A stretch of 64,000 nucleotides of DNA from Phaeodactylibacter xiamenensis (GTDB lineage: Bacteria; Bacteroidota; Bacteroidia; Chitinophagales; Saprospiraceae), in NCBI RefSeq assembly GCF_000759025.1, contig NZ_JPOS01000018.1:310001-374000 (forward strand). The letters are read 5' to 3'. This document shows, piece after piece, positions 1-9,330 of this stretch; position 1 is the stretch's first letter, and every line of letters starts with the position of its first letter. A program made the position numbers and the translations under genes. The notes under the pieces are model-generated. The model saw nothing but the letters and a program-made list of their open reading frames with translations. It searched no databases and was not told the origin of the DNA.

Positions 1-2
1 GC

Positions 3-125
3 ACTTTTGAAGGCAGCATCGGACAGTATGACCGGTTTGAAGGGGCCTGGCTTGATGATTTTACCACCAATACGGCACTGGAAATCAGGGAGGGGAAAGC
101 TACCTTTTTTGTCGCTTACCGATGA
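3..125 (+). CDS. 3' end of a lipoprotein paralog (partial, cut by window edge)
   Basis: Only the last 40 codons are present, in frame 3 of the window, ending with TGA at 123-125. The translated tail contains FEGSIGQYD and ends TFFVAYR. It aligns by eye with the C-terminus of the lipoprotein at 948-1646 (FEGKLGLYD ... AAFLVTYE), with the same spacing between the FEG motif and the final beta-strand-like end. This makes it most likely a paralog of that protein, duplicated in tandem with the 271-951 gene between them. The function is unknown. The start and any signal peptide lie outside the window. Confidence 0.7.
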   Translation, partial: TFEGSIGQYDRFEGAWLDDFTTNTALEIREGKATFFVAYR

Positions 126-270
126 TGGTATACAAACTACTTTTATGCCCGTTTGTAAAGTATTTAGAGATGAGACCGTACTACTTCTTCGGCCCTATTT
201 GGCATTCAAATGAATGCACAGGCCTGGACAATGTCAGATAAAAGCCTTATCTTAATAGAAACTTTAAACT

Positions 271-951
271 ATGAAGCAACTGACCGCTCTTTTGTTGCTG
301 CTCTTGGGTTCTGTCCCTGTAGTCGCCCAATCTTTTTCCGCTGGCTTGTCTCCCCGCCTGATGGCTCCAATTGTAACGGATGCAACAATAGGGCAGGGAT
401 GGGGCGCAGCAGTGTGGTCGAGGATTGAGCTGGACGATGGCAAAGGCCTGGCACTACAGTTGGGATGGCAGGAAATCCGTGGCTATAACAGCGCGGTGGA
501 AATTCTGGATACCCGGGTACTGCCGGAAGGGAGCATCTCTTGGCTTGAAGAAACAGCCCGGTTGAAAAGATTGCAGATGTGGCTGATCGACCTCTCTTTT
601 GGGCAACAAGCCTGGAACGAGAACAGCCCCCTGACTCTGGAAGCGGGCATGCGCTACAGCTTCGGCGTAACGGGCACCGGGAATTACCAATTCAGGAATA
701 TTTACAGTATTGGAGGAGCTACAACGGTCAGTCGCCGGGGTCTGGGGGAAGAAGTACTCCGGGGCCACGATTTGGGTATTCGGATTGCGGGCTATTATAA
801 ATTACAGGAAAGGCTCTCACTGGAAGCAGAAGCTTATCAGGGCTTTCTTAATCAATGGGAAAGCTTTGAAGGGTTCGCAGGGCCTACAACGTATGTGACC
901 ACCTTTTCCATTGGGCTCGCCCTGCGGCTCTATCAAACTAAATCATTATGA
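271..951 (+). CDS. Secreted or outer-membrane beta-barrel-like protein, unknown function
   Basis: This encodes 226 residues. An N-terminal signal peptide (Leu-rich core at residues 4-14, likely cleavage after VVAQ) directs it across the inner membrane. The rest alternates polar and hydrophobic residues with many Gly and aromatic residues and ends in a strand-like segment (FSIGLALRLY), as in small outer-membrane beta-barrels; no named family was recognised. The stop codon overlaps the start of the next gene in an ATGA junction at 948-951, so the two are probably translationally coupled and may work together at the cell envelope. The ATG at 271 is the only start that keeps the signal peptide whole. 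Confidence 0.7.
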   Translation: MKQLTALLLLLLGSVPVVAQSFSAGLSPRLMAPIVTDATIGQGWGAAVWSRIELDDGKGLALQLGWQEIRGYNSAVEILDTRVLPEGSISWLEETARLKRLQMWLIDLSFGQQAWNENSPLTLEAGMRYSFGVTGTGNYQFRNIYSIGGATTVSRRGLGEEVLRGHDLGIRIAGYYKLQERLSLEAEAYQGFLNQWESFEGFAGPTTYVTTFSIGLALRLYQTKSL

Positions 952-1646
952 GAAGCTTGCTTTACACTACATCACTGATCTTATCATTGGCTATGGCCTG
1001 GAGTTGTCAGCAGGAACCGGAGCTCATAGTACACGAATCCAGCTACATACCTCCCCTGTATACCCAATTGGAATACCGGGACACCGGGCAGATTGATTAT
1101 TCCGCTCAGGAATTCCGCCTATCTCTCCCTTTTATTGGCGATACCTATAACTATGGCTGGTACGACGGACCTGTAACAACAGCGGAAGGCCCCGCGATGC
1201 AAATAAACATCGCACATGACACCAATTGGTTTGTGACTTATTTATTTGGGTTTAGGTTTTGGGCAGACTCAGAAGAGGAAAGCCTATGGACCGCAGGCCA
1301 CCTCAAAAATATGTTTGAACCCGGGCGGGTCTTTCTGTTTGGGAAAGGCGCGGGCAGGGTAGACATCAGTTTTGCCCACGAAGGCAGGATTACCCATGTC
1401 GATCAGCGTTCACGGGCCTCCTATCTGGAAGAACCGGAAGGTCAGCTGCAGATAGTCAGTACAGAAGACTACAGCTACCTGCACCCCATTGAGGGACAGG
1501 TAGAGGGCCTGTTGGTCCACTGCTCTTTTGAGGGCAAACTGGGGCTGTACGATCCGGCGCTGACTCCTGTAACAGAGCACTTCAAAACGGACGCAGCGTT
1601 AACCCTTAAAAATGGGACAGCTGCCTTTTTGGTCACGTATGAGTAA
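948..1646 (+). CDS. Predicted lipoprotein, unknown function
   Basis: This encodes 232 residues with a lipoprotein signal peptide: basic start (MRS), hydrophobic core, then a Cys at about residue 20 in AMAWSC, which would be lipidated. The mature part begins QQEPELIV and contains no domain I can name. Its C-terminus resembles the truncated protein at the left edge of the window, which suggests a duplicated lipoprotein family. It overlaps the preceding barrel-like gene by 4 bp and is probably in the same operon. The envelope location is well supported; the function is unknown. Confidence 0.75.
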   Translation: MRSLLYTTSLILSLAMAWSCQQEPELIVHESSYIPPLYTQLEYRDTGQIDYSAQEFRLSLPFIGDTYNYGWYDGPVTTAEGPAMQINIAHDTNWFVTYLFGFRFWADSEEESLWTAGHLKNMFEPGRVFLFGKGAGRVDISFAHEGRITHVDQRSRASYLEEPEGQLQIVSTEDYSYLHPIEGQVEGLLVHCSFEGKLGLYDPALTPVTEHFKTDAALTLKNGTAAFLVTYE

Positions 1647-1853
1647 GCCTTAATACAACCATGGGCAAGCTGTACATGGCGCTCTTCGCCCCTCTTTCAA
1701 CAGGAAATGGGCCTTTCGGTAGCCTGTCCGTCCCGGGCAAGGCACCAAAACGAGTTTCAGAGATAAATCAGGGTATACCTGAACAAGTACAAGCCGAATT
1801 GGTATAACCAGTATCCGCCCATACCGGAGTTTCAGACTGTAAACCCTATTCCT

Positions 1854-1861
1854 TACTTTTG
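1854..1861 (+). promoter_or_regulatory. TACTTTTG promoter -7 element
   Basis: TACTTTTG matches the Bacteroidota vegetative -7 consensus TAnnTTTG and lies 26 bp before the ATG of the DUF481 gene at 1888. No clear -33 TTTG was seen at the expected distance. Confidence 0.55.
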
Positions 1862-1887
1862 CAGCCGGACCCCGAAAACTGCTGCTG

Positions 1888-2682
1888 ATGAGAAACTGCC
1901 TTTTCATTTTACTGTTTATGCCTGCTTTCCTTTCTGCCCAGGTCGTCAATACCGAAAAGCTCCGTTCCACCAATGAAGACGGCTGGCTGGCAGAAGCAGG
2001 ATTGGATTTCGGGCTCACCCGCAACAAAGCCGGGCAAACCCTCAGCCTGGGCAGCCGCCTCAGGTTGGAATACGATACAGACAAAAGCCGTTGGATGGTA
2101 CTGGGTGCCTACAACCTTACCCAGTTCAGAAACGTGGAAGACCCGGGCAGCGTGCCCCGCAACTTTGCCAACAATGCCTTCGGGCACCTGCGGTACAACT
2201 ACCTCGCCAATGACTGGCTGACCTGGGAGGCCTTCACGCAGTTTCAATACGACCAAATCCAGCAAATTGATGCAAGGGTGCTGACCGGTACAGGCCCCAG
2301 GGTGAAACTGCTGCGCACGGATAGCAGTCAGTTGTTCTTTGGGCTACTGTATATGTATGAGCACGAAGCCTCCACGGATGTTTTTGAAGTACCGGAAGAG
2401 AGGAGCGTGAATGTCTACCTGTATGACCACCGCCTGAGCACCTACCTGTCCGGTGGTTTTCAGGTCACGGAGACCTTTAACATCAACCACGTCACCTATT
2501 TTCAGCCCAACCTGGCTGACCTTGGCGACTTCCGGATCTCCTCCGAAACAAGTTTAACCTTCAAAATCAGTGAAAAACTAGCGTTTCGGACCTATTTCCA
2601 GCTGATGTATGACGAGCGCCCGCCGATACCTGTACCCAATACAATGTATAGCCTCAACAATGGTCTGGAGATAGCGCTTTAA
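1888..2682 (+). CDS. DUF481 family outer-membrane protein
   Basis: This encodes 264 residues. It starts with a signal peptide (MRNCLFILLFMPAFLSAQ) and continues as a series of amphipathic beta-strands. The segments WEAFTQFQYDQ, RVLTGTGPRVKLL and LFFGLLYMYEHE resemble the DUF481 (YdiY-like) family, whose members are small outer-membrane barrels with poorly known roles. It is preceded by a 240-bp gap holding a good promoter and followed 62 bp later by a histidine kinase, so it is probably transcribed alone. The family call comes from recalled pattern similarity and a domain search would settle it. Confidence 0.65.
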   Translation: MRNCLFILLFMPAFLSAQVVNTEKLRSTNEDGWLAEAGLDFGLTRNKAGQTLSLGSRLRLEYDTDKSRWMVLGAYNLTQFRNVEDPGSVPRNFANNAFGHLRYNYLANDWLTWEAFTQFQYDQIQQIDARVLTGTGPRVKLLRTDSSQLFFGLLYMYEHEASTDVFEVPEERSVNVYLYDHRLSTYLSGGFQVTETFNINHVTYFQPNLADLGDFRISSETSLTFKISEKLAFRTYFQLMYDERPPIPVPNTMYSLNNGLEIAL

Positions 2683-2744
2683 CTTTCGGTTTTACTGACT
2701 GAAACTGTATCTTTACGGCTCATTAAGATTGCACAACGTCAAAT

Positions 2745-5192
2745 ATGCGCCAGGAGAACTACTATTTAGAGACAGAGCTTCGCTCTTACTTTTCCACTAA
2801 TCCCGGCCTGTTCCAATTTATTGAACAAGCAGCATCCGATGGAATTTGGTACTGGGACCTTGAAAACCCGGAGGAAGAATGGATGAATGCCCAGTTTTGG
2901 CGTACCCTTGGCTATGATCCAAATATAATGAGCCACACTCCTCGGTCTTGGCAGCAGCTGGTGCACCCTGATGATCTCTCCCCATTATTGGATGATGCAG
3001 AAAAAGCATTAAAAGACCCGTTGTTCAAATTTGAGCGCAATGTCCGCTACCGGCATCAAAAAGACTACTGGGTTAGAGTCAGGTGCTTCGGGATTGTTCT
3101 GAAAGACGAAGCAGGCAACAATACACGTATGCTAGGCGGCCACCGCTACCTCGGTGCCGTCCCTGACAGCACAAAGCTTCAACTACCAGAAGACTTTTTG
3201 CATCATCTCCTCCCCAACCTTCCCGGTGAGTCTTACAAATACCGCCTTTACCCGGATGGCAGCGATGAGTTTTCGTTCTTCAGCCCGGGTGTTAAAGCAA
3301 TCTTCGGGATCCCTGATGATATTAATACCATCACAGAAACCCATGAAATCTGGAAGGCCGTACATCCCGAAGATGTGACCAAGCTGGAAACAGCTATTCA
3401 AACCTCGGCTGACAATCTGAGTGTGTTCCAGCTCGAATGGCGCATCCGTACAAACCTGATCACCAAATGGATCAGTACAACTGCACAGCCTCACAAAAAC
3501 AATGACGGCAGCGTAGAATGGTATGTTTTTGTTAGTGACATTACAGACCGTAAAAAGGCAGAAGCGGCACTGCATACACAGCTCCATATGCAGGAAACCC
3601 TGCGTGAGATTTCCACACAGCACATCAGCCAGCCGTTGGAAGATGCCGGTGTGACCATCAATCAGGCACTGGATGTCATCGGGCGCTTCGTCAACGCAGA
3701 CCGGGTCTATATTTTTGATTACGACTTCAAAAAGCAAACCACCAGCAATACGTATGAGTGGTGCGCGGAGGGTACCGAACCTGAAATTGATAATCTTCAG
3801 GATGTCCCCATGAGCCTCTTCCCGGACTGGCTTACCGCGCATCTCAACGGTGAGGTTATGCACATTCCGAACGTACAGCAGTTGCCTCATAACGGGCTCA
3901 GGGAGGTACTGGAACCACAGGGCATCAAAAGCCTGCTGGCAGTCCCCATGTATCAGGGCGACCGCTGCGCCGGTTTCGTGGGATTTGATTCTGTAAAAAG
4001 CTACCACGTTTATACCAAGCAGGAAATGGAATTTCTTCGCCTTTCTGCTCAGGTACTGGTCAATATCCTTTCCTATACAGAGGAACGCGCCAAGCTGCTG
4101 GACAGTCAGCAGGAACTTCAAAAACTTACCCAGAATGTACCTGGCGCTATCCTGAAGTTGCAAATGACGCCGGAAGGCAAGTTCTCTGTACCATTCCTCA
4201 GTGAAGGTGCCCGCCGTCTTATCCCCAATTTAAACCTCGACCAGGTACAGAACAACCTTGAAGAGCTCCTGCTCCATATCTACCACGAAGATCTCAGCGG
4301 CTTTTACCATAACCTGCTGATTTCCTCTGAGCAGCTTTCCAAGTTCTATATGGAATACCGGGTTAGGGCTCAGGCTGAAACGCTGCGCTGGCACCGTATT
4401 GATATGCGCCCGGAGCGGGAGCCCAATGGCGTCATCACCTGGTACGGTATTGTGCTTGATGTCTCTGAGCAAAAAGAAATGGAACAAATCAAGAATCAGC
4501 ACCGCGAACTCAAAGACAAATACAACGAAGTAGAAAATTTCGCATTTATCGCTTCTCATGACCTCAAAGAGCCGCTACGGACTATCAGCAGCTTTAGCAG
4601 GCTACTCAAAAAACAGTATAAAGACCAACTGGACAAAAATGCTAACGAATACCTGCAGTTTATCTCTGATGGAAGTATACGGATGAGCAAACTGATTGAT
4701 AGCTTGCTGGATTTCAGCCGGTTGGGTAAAAACAGTACGCAGGAGTATATCAATTGCGAATCTGTGGTCCGGGCTATTATGTCAGACTATGATACGATCC
4801 TGCAGGAAACCAACGCGAAAATCACTTTCTCCGGCCTACCCGAAATACGGGGTTATCCTATTGAGTTCCGGCAACTCATACAGAACCTCATTAGCAATGC
4901 GATAAAATTCAGGAAACAGGACGAGCAACCTTTGGTACACCTTAGTGCCGAGCCTCACGAGAATGGATGGTTATTTGCTGTGCGGGACAACGGTATAGGT
5001 ATTCCTAAAGAACACCAGGAACGGATCTTCGAGATTTTCAGCCGGCTCCATAGCCGCAAAGACTATGAAGGGACCGGCATCGGACTGGCTAACTGCAAAA
5101 AAATAGTGGATCTTCACAATGGCGATATTTGGGTGAAGTCAGCACCCGGGGAAGGCAGTACCTTTTATTTTACAATTCCCCGCCAGGAGTAA
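2745..5192 (+). CDS. PAS/GAF multi-domain sensor histidine kinase
   Basis: This encodes 815 residues and no transmembrane segment, so it is a cytoplasmic sensor kinase. Approximate domain order: PAS (20-135, with WYWDLENPEEEW), PAS (150-272, ending ITDRKKAEAAL), GAF (283-450), PAS (460-585, ending DVSEQKEME), HisKA (595-665) and HATPase_c (700-813). The phospho-accepting His is H605 in FIASHDLKEPLR. The N box (NLISNAIKF), G1 box (DNGIGIP) and G2 box (GTGIGLA) are all present, so the catalytic core should be active. No receiver or response-regulator gene is adjacent, which makes it an orphan kinase. The ligand bound by the PAS and GAF domains cannot be read from the sequence. It ends 5 bp before the convergent MazG-like gene. 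Confidence 0.9.
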   Translation: MRQENYYLETELRSYFSTNPGLFQFIEQAASDGIWYWDLENPEEEWMNAQFWRTLGYDPNIMSHTPRSWQQLVHPDDLSPLLDDAEKALKDPLFKFERNVRYRHQKDYWVRVRCFGIVLKDEAGNNTRMLGGHRYLGAVPDSTKLQLPEDFLHHLLPNLPGESYKYRLYPDGSDEFSFFSPGVKAIFGIPDDINTITETHEIWKAVHPEDVTKLETAIQTSADNLSVFQLEWRIRTNLITKWISTTAQPHKNNDGSVEWYVFVSDITDRKKAEAALHTQLHMQETLREISTQHISQPLEDAGVTINQALDVIGRFVNADRVYIFDYDFKKQTTSNTYEWCAEGTEPEIDNLQDVPMSLFPDWLTAHLNGEVMHIPNVQQLPHNGLREVLEPQGIKSLLAVPMYQGDRCAGFVGFDSVKSYHVYTKQEMEFLRLSAQVLVNILSYTEERAKLLDSQQELQKLTQNVPGAILKLQMTPEGKFSVPFLSEGARRLIPNLNLDQVQNNLEELLLHIYHEDLSGFYHNLLISSEQLSKFYMEYRVRAQAETLRWHRIDMRPEREPNGVITWYGIVLDVSEQKEMEQIKNQHRELKDKYNEVENFAFIASHDLKEPLRTISSFSRLLKKQYKDQLDKNANEYLQFISDGSIRMSKLIDSLLDFSRLGKNSTQEYINCESVVRAIMSDYDTILQETNAKITFSGLPEIRGYPIEFRQLIQNLISNAIKFRKQDEQPLVHLSAEPHENGWLFAVRDNGIGIPKEHQERIFEIFSRLHSRKDYEGTGIGLANCKKIVDLHNGDIWVKSAPGEGSTFYFTIPRQE

Positions 5193-5197
5193 TGCCC

Positions 5198-5548
5198 TTA
5201 TCTCAGCTTCTCATTATTCGCGTGCCGGTCGGCATCCCGCTTCGTCTTTTTGGCAAGGTTCTGGTGTAGCGCTTCGGTGAGGTCCACGCCGGTCTGATTC
5301 GCAAGGCAGATCAGTACAAAGAGTACATCCGCCATTTCATCTGCCAGTTGTTTCGGGGCAGCCTCGGCATCCTCCGGGCGCTTGAAGCTTTGCTCACCGT
5401 ACAGCCGGGCCATCAGCCGGGCCATTTCTCCTACCTCTTCCATAAGCACTGCGGTATTGGTAAGCTCATTGTAGTAGCGCACGCCGATGGTCTTGATCCA
5501 CTCGTCTACGGTGGCTTGGGCTTCGCGCAGGGTCAGTTCTTGTGGCAT
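5198..5548 (-). CDS. MazG-like nucleotide pyrophosphohydrolase
   Basis: This encodes 116 residues starting MPQELTLREAQ. It belongs to the all-alpha NTP pyrophosphatase (MazG-like) fold, which hydrolyses (d)NTPs to NMP and pyrophosphate. The metal-binding pattern is visible as LMEEVGEMARL (ExxE) followed by LADEMADVLF (ExxD). An upstream in-frame ATG at 5599 exists but would overlap the dtd gene by 47 bp; the ATG at 5548 leaves a 4-bp gap after the dtd stop and fits the family's usual N-terminus. It is the second gene of a dtd-mazG pair, both cleaning up aberrant substrates (D-aminoacyl-tRNA and non-canonical nucleotides). Confidence 0.85.
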   Translation of the reverse strand: MPQELTLREAQATVDEWIKTIGVRYYNELTNTAVLMEEVGEMARLMARLYGEQSFKRPEDAEAAPKQLADEMADVLFVLICLANQTGVDLTEALHQNLAKKTKRDADRHANNEKLR

Positions 5549-5552
5549 AGGG

Positions 5553-6005
5553 TTATTCGCGTTTTTTGCTGTCAATGAAAATGGTGACCGGTCCATCATT
5601 GAGCAGGCGCACTTTCATATCCGCACCAAACTCACCCGTCTCCACCGTACGGCCGGAAGTGATTTCCAGTATTTTTATAAACTTCTCGTACATCGGTATG
5701 GCATATTCCGGCCGGGCAGCTCCCATAAAAGAAGGGCGGTTGCCTTTTTTCACGCTGGCGTGCAGAGTAAACTGGCTGACTGCCAAAATATCGCCGTCCA
5801 CATCTTTAACGGAGTGGTTCATCTTGCCTTCCTCATCGCTGAAGATGCGCATTTTGGCAATCTTACTGGCAAGCCACTCCAGGTCTTCATCCGTATCCTC
5901 GTCCTCAATGCCTACAAACAGGAGCAGCCCGTGCCCAATTTCACCGACGATCTTTTCGTCTACCGTTACCGATGCTTCACTAACACGTTGCAGAATAATT
6001 CGCAT
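5553..6005 (-). CDS. dtd: D-aminoacyl-tRNA deacylase
   Basis: This encodes 150 residues, the normal length for Dtd. The enzyme removes D-amino acids wrongly attached to tRNA. Both signature motifs are present: SQFTL (about residues 78-82) and NDGPVT (about 136-141), which form the active-site pocket across the dimer. The start MRIILQRVSEASV is typical of the family. It is followed after 4 bp by a MazG-like gene on the same strand, so the two probably form an operon. Confidence 0.95.
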   Translation of the reverse strand: MRIILQRVSEASVTVDEKIVGEIGHGLLLFVGIEDEDTDEDLEWLASKIAKMRIFSDEEGKMNHSVKDVDGDILAVSQFTLHASVKKGNRPSFMGAARPEYAIPMYEKFIKILEITSGRTVETGEFGADMKVRLLNDGPVTIFIDSKKRE

Positions 6006-6082
6006 AAATTAAGTAAGCTTTTTGTTTGAACAGGCTAATTTTAGGATAGTTCTGGTTCGACTCAACATCCAAATCTGCCCTT

Positions 6083-8572
6083 ATGAACTACCGTCAATAT
6101 CTCACCGTTCTTTGCGCCCTGTCTTTACTTTCTTCCTTACAGGCACAGTGGATGCCCCGCCAAATCCTGCACCCCCTCAACCTGATAACAGTAAAGGCCA
6201 TGCCGGCAGACCTGAATAATGATAAAAAAAAGGACCTTGTGCTTCTGTCAGAATCGCCCAACCGCCTATCCTGGCAAATCAGCCTGAACAACCCGGAAGC
6301 GTACGAACTGGCACTGGTACTATCTACTACAGCCACCGTCAATGATGCCACCACCGGTGACTTTGATCAGGATGGCGATCCGGATATCATCGCTTCTGTC
6401 GATAATCCCGCCCGCCTGGTGTGGTATGAAAACACCGGACTGGAGGGGCTGGAGCGTTTCGGGCAGGAGACCACCATTTTGCAAGGCGAATCCATGGAAG
6501 GGCTACAGCTCGCTGACCTCAATACCGATGGCTGGTCGGATCTCATTTTTACCGGCTTTCTGAATGATGTGCCACCTGATTTTGCATTCCATATCATGAT
6601 GGGGACAGGGCCTGGGACATACAGCCCGGCAGTCAGTGCCCCTTTCCGGGTGCCAATTGGGCTAGCCGAATTTCCTCCTTACTTCTTCTTCCAGCCGGAA
6701 GTTACACAGCCTGTTCTACATATCTACGGGCGATTTAGGCCCGACGGAGGGAACATGCAATCGGCCCGAATCACCTTTAATTACGATGATTTATCATTTG
6801 CTGATTTTATGCCCATTGATGATGTGAACTTCCAAATCCGGGATATGGCAGATATTGATCAGAATGGCAGTCCCGAACTACTGGGCTCGGGCTTTCAGGA
6901 GGGGATTTTCTATTACACCTTTATTGATGGTGTATGGGAAAGGCGTACAGTCTACAGCAGTCCGCTGGCCAACAGTTGGGGCTCCAAATTCCATGATGTA
7001 GATGCTGATGGGCTGACGGATATCGTTTTCGGGCTGGACACCCTGACCAATCCGCCATTTTTTCAACCGGAGCGGCTGTCCTGGGTCAGGCAGACGGCAC
7101 CTCTGGAATTTGGTATCATACAGCCACTTACAGCTGGGGTACCAAGTAATGCGGTGTTCGATTTTCAACCTATTGACGGGGACACGCTCCCTGACCTGCT
7201 GTTTTACTACGAAGACGAACTGCGCCCCGGCTATCAGTCCAGCCTGGCTGATGGCAGCTGGTCGAACAACCGGTATTTTCCAGCCGGCCTCATCCCTGAC
7301 CACTTCGTAGCAGGTGATGCAGATGGGGACGGAGACACCGATCTTCTCGCTTCCGATATTATCGCGAATACCCTTTTCAGCTTCCGTCAGGAAGCAGGAA
7401 CGCTCCGGTCTGTGCACATTGAGCGGGCCAACCTACCGCTACCCGCTTACATCAGCGGGGGCGATTTTGATGATGATGGAGACTTCGATTTATTGGTAAG
7501 CGAATCCCGTCCATTGCCTGATGGGCAAGTCTACTGGATGGAGCGAAGTAACGGGACCTGGGAAGAACACCCAATTGATGAGGAGCAGTATGCTTTGCCT
7601 TTCCTTTTACCTCAGGATATGGACGGGGATGGCGATTTGGATATTGTTGCCAGCAGTGGCGTTCATGCGGTGATTTATTACCAAAATCTGGGCGGTGGGA
7701 ATTTTGGCGAGCGCACCACCGTAAGTACCACGCCAAGTTACCGTTTTGCCATGCTGTCCGATTGGGATGGGGACGGTAGCCAAGACCTCATTGCCCGACC
7801 TGTTGGCCCGTTTGATCAGGTGACCCTGCACCGGTGGAATGGAGATGGGTTTGATGAAGCCATACCTCTTACGCCTGCAGGCACCGGAGCACCGGAATTA
7901 CCTGCGCCCTTCGATATCAATGGAGATGGTATGCCGGAGCTTGTCGCTTCTTTTACTTCTGAAATCCGGTTTTGGGAGCATGAGCCGCCCGGAGCACTAT
8001 CTAATACCTTGTTGCTTGACCTTCCCTTCAGCACAGATACCGGGCGCTTTTTTTCGGCTGATCTCAATGGGGATGAAGAAACGGACCTGTTTTTCCTTGC
8101 CCTCAATCCCGGTCAGACGACTTCCCTGTATTGGCTAATGGGCCCGGCTGACCTGAACAGCCTGGATTTCCAATCCATCACGCTTGATTCTTTAGGGTAT
8201 GCTTCAGTGGCCCATCACGCCCCTGTTTTCAGCACGGCCCCAGACCTTATCACCTTGCATGAACACGACCGCACCCTGCGCATTTTTGCCAATGGAATGG
8301 GCCCGGTACCAACTCATGAGGCACCCGGTAGCGGAAAGGCAGTCAAGGTATTCCCAAATCCCGCCAGCGCTTATTTTGAAATGCAGGCAGAGGGGTTGAA
8401 TATCCGGAAAGTGGATATTTTCAACGCACAGGGGCAATGGGTGCATACGCAAGTACCAGAGATTGATCCTGTAGTCATCCGAACTTCGGGCTGGGCGCCC
8501 GGGCTTTACTTCATCCGGACAAGCGATGAAAAAGGTGCAGCAAAAACGGTGAAAGTAGTGATATCCAGATAG
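6083..8572 (+). CDS. Secreted FG-GAP/VCBS repeat protein with type IX secretion sorting domain
   Basis: This encodes 829 residues. A signal peptide (cleavage near LQAQ) is followed by about ten calcium-loop motifs of the DxDxDG type, for example DFDQDGDPDI, DADGDGDTDLL, DMDGDGDLDI and DWDGDGSQDL, which mark FG-GAP/VCBS beta-propeller repeats. The last 75 or so residues (from about 752, VKVFPNPAS, through APGLYFIRT to VKVVISR) form a type A C-terminal domain recognised by the type IX secretion system. The protein is therefore exported across the outer membrane and either anchored to the surface or released. Its binding target is unknown; such proteins are usually adhesins or parts of surface complexes. 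Confidence 0.9.
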   Translation: MNYRQYLTVLCALSLLSSLQAQWMPRQILHPLNLITVKAMPADLNNDKKKDLVLLSESPNRLSWQISLNNPEAYELALVLSTTATVNDATTGDFDQDGDPDIIASVDNPARLVWYENTGLEGLERFGQETTILQGESMEGLQLADLNTDGWSDLIFTGFLNDVPPDFAFHIMMGTGPGTYSPAVSAPFRVPIGLAEFPPYFFFQPEVTQPVLHIYGRFRPDGGNMQSARITFNYDDLSFADFMPIDDVNFQIRDMADIDQNGSPELLGSGFQEGIFYYTFIDGVWERRTVYSSPLANSWGSKFHDVDADGLTDIVFGLDTLTNPPFFQPERLSWVRQTAPLEFGIIQPLTAGVPSNAVFDFQPIDGDTLPDLLFYYEDELRPGYQSSLADGSWSNNRYFPAGLIPDHFVAGDADGDGDTDLLASDIIANTLFSFRQEAGTLRSVHIERANLPLPAYISGGDFDDDGDFDLLVSESRPLPDGQVYWMERSNGTWEEHPIDEEQYALPFLLPQDMDGDGDLDIVASSGVHAVIYYQNLGGGNFGERTTVSTTPSYRFAMLSDWDGDGSQDLIARPVGPFDQVTLHRWNGDGFDEAIPLTPAGTGAPELPAPFDINGDGMPELVASFTSEIRFWEHEPPGALSNTLLLDLPFSTDTGRFFSADLNGDEETDLFFLALNPGQTTSLYWLMGPADLNSLDFQSITLDSLGYASVAHHAPVFSTAPDLITLHEHDRTLRIFANGMGPVPTHEAPGSGKAVKVFPNPASAYFEMQAEGLNIRKVDIFNAQGQWVHTQVPEIDPVVIRTSGWAPGLYFIRTSDEKGAAKTVKVVISR

Positions 8573-8579
8573 GCAAGCT

Positions 8580-9257
8580 TTAAAATAACCGCCCCTGCTC
8601 CCCAACCTTCTCATGCAAGTCTGGCGTATTATTGCGCACGTTGTTCACGCGGTCGGATACCTGGTACTTCTTGAGCAGGCCATCCGGTGGCGGCTGCAGC
8701 ATATTCATGACTTCCTCCACGCTCAGGTCGGAAATCCAGCGCTGCTGATCCTTAGCCTTGGGCAGGACCAGGGGCATACGGTTGTGAACGGGCGCAATTT
8801 CGGCATTAGGAGGCGCCGTGATAATGGAAAAGGTCTTAACCGCGTAGTCGCCATCGTGCCAGATATCCCATATCCCGGCCATCACAAGCAGGCTATCATC
8901 TTTAGGCAGTATCCGGAAGGGCGTTTTCTGTTTGCCCTCGGTGCGCCATTCGTAGAAACTATCCGCAATGACCAGGCAGCGCCGTTTGCGAACAGGCACC
9001 CGGAAGGAAGGCTTGGCGCCAATGCCCTCCATGCGTGCGTTGATCAGCTTGGAAGCATTACTGCTGTCCTTTGCCCAGTGCGGAATCAGGCCCCAGCGGT
9101 AATAGTTGAGCCGGTCGGGCTCCTCGTTCGTCAGCACATAGGCATGCTGCGTGGGGGCGATGTTAAAACTCAGTTTCAGGTTTTCCCCGGTCTTAATATC
9201 GCCCAGCTGCTGCCTGAGCTTCTCGGGGGAGGTTACAAATGAGAAACGTCCGCACAT
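8580..9257 (-). CDS. SOS response-associated peptidase family protein (SRAP/HMCES/YedK)
   Basis: This encodes 225 residues starting MCGRFSF. Cys2 is the conserved nucleophile that, after Met removal, forms a thiazolidine cross-link with abasic sites in single-stranded DNA. Other family landmarks are NIAPTQ, NARMEG, the active-site Glu in FYEW and the His in VHNRMPLVL. The length is normal. The gene reads away from the oriC-like region, its start codon lying only about 75 bp from the first DnaA-box-like 9-mer. Its role in protecting abasic sites at replication forks is known from the family, not shown here. Confidence 0.92.
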   Translation of the reverse strand: MCGRFSFVTSPEKLRQQLGDIKTGENLKLSFNIAPTQHAYVLTNEEPDRLNYYRWGLIPHWAKDSSNASKLINARMEGIGAKPSFRVPVRKRRCLVIADSFYEWRTEGKQKTPFRILPKDDSLLVMAGIWDIWHDGDYAVKTFSIITAPPNAEIAPVHNRMPLVLPKAKDQQRWISDLSVEEVMNMLQPPPDGLLKKYQVSDRVNNVRNNTPDLHEKVGEQGRLF

Positions 9258-9330
9258 GTTTGCACTTTTTTGTTCGCTATGGAGTTGGAGCCCGGGGTTG
9301 TAAAAATCACTTTATCAGCGTATTCCGGTT

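Noticed and set aside
3183-4163. 326-codon open frame on the minus strand inside the PAS/GAF kinase gene
   Set aside because: It lies wholly antisense to a kinase with intact PAS, GAF, HisKA and HATPase motifs, and its translation has no recognisable domain.
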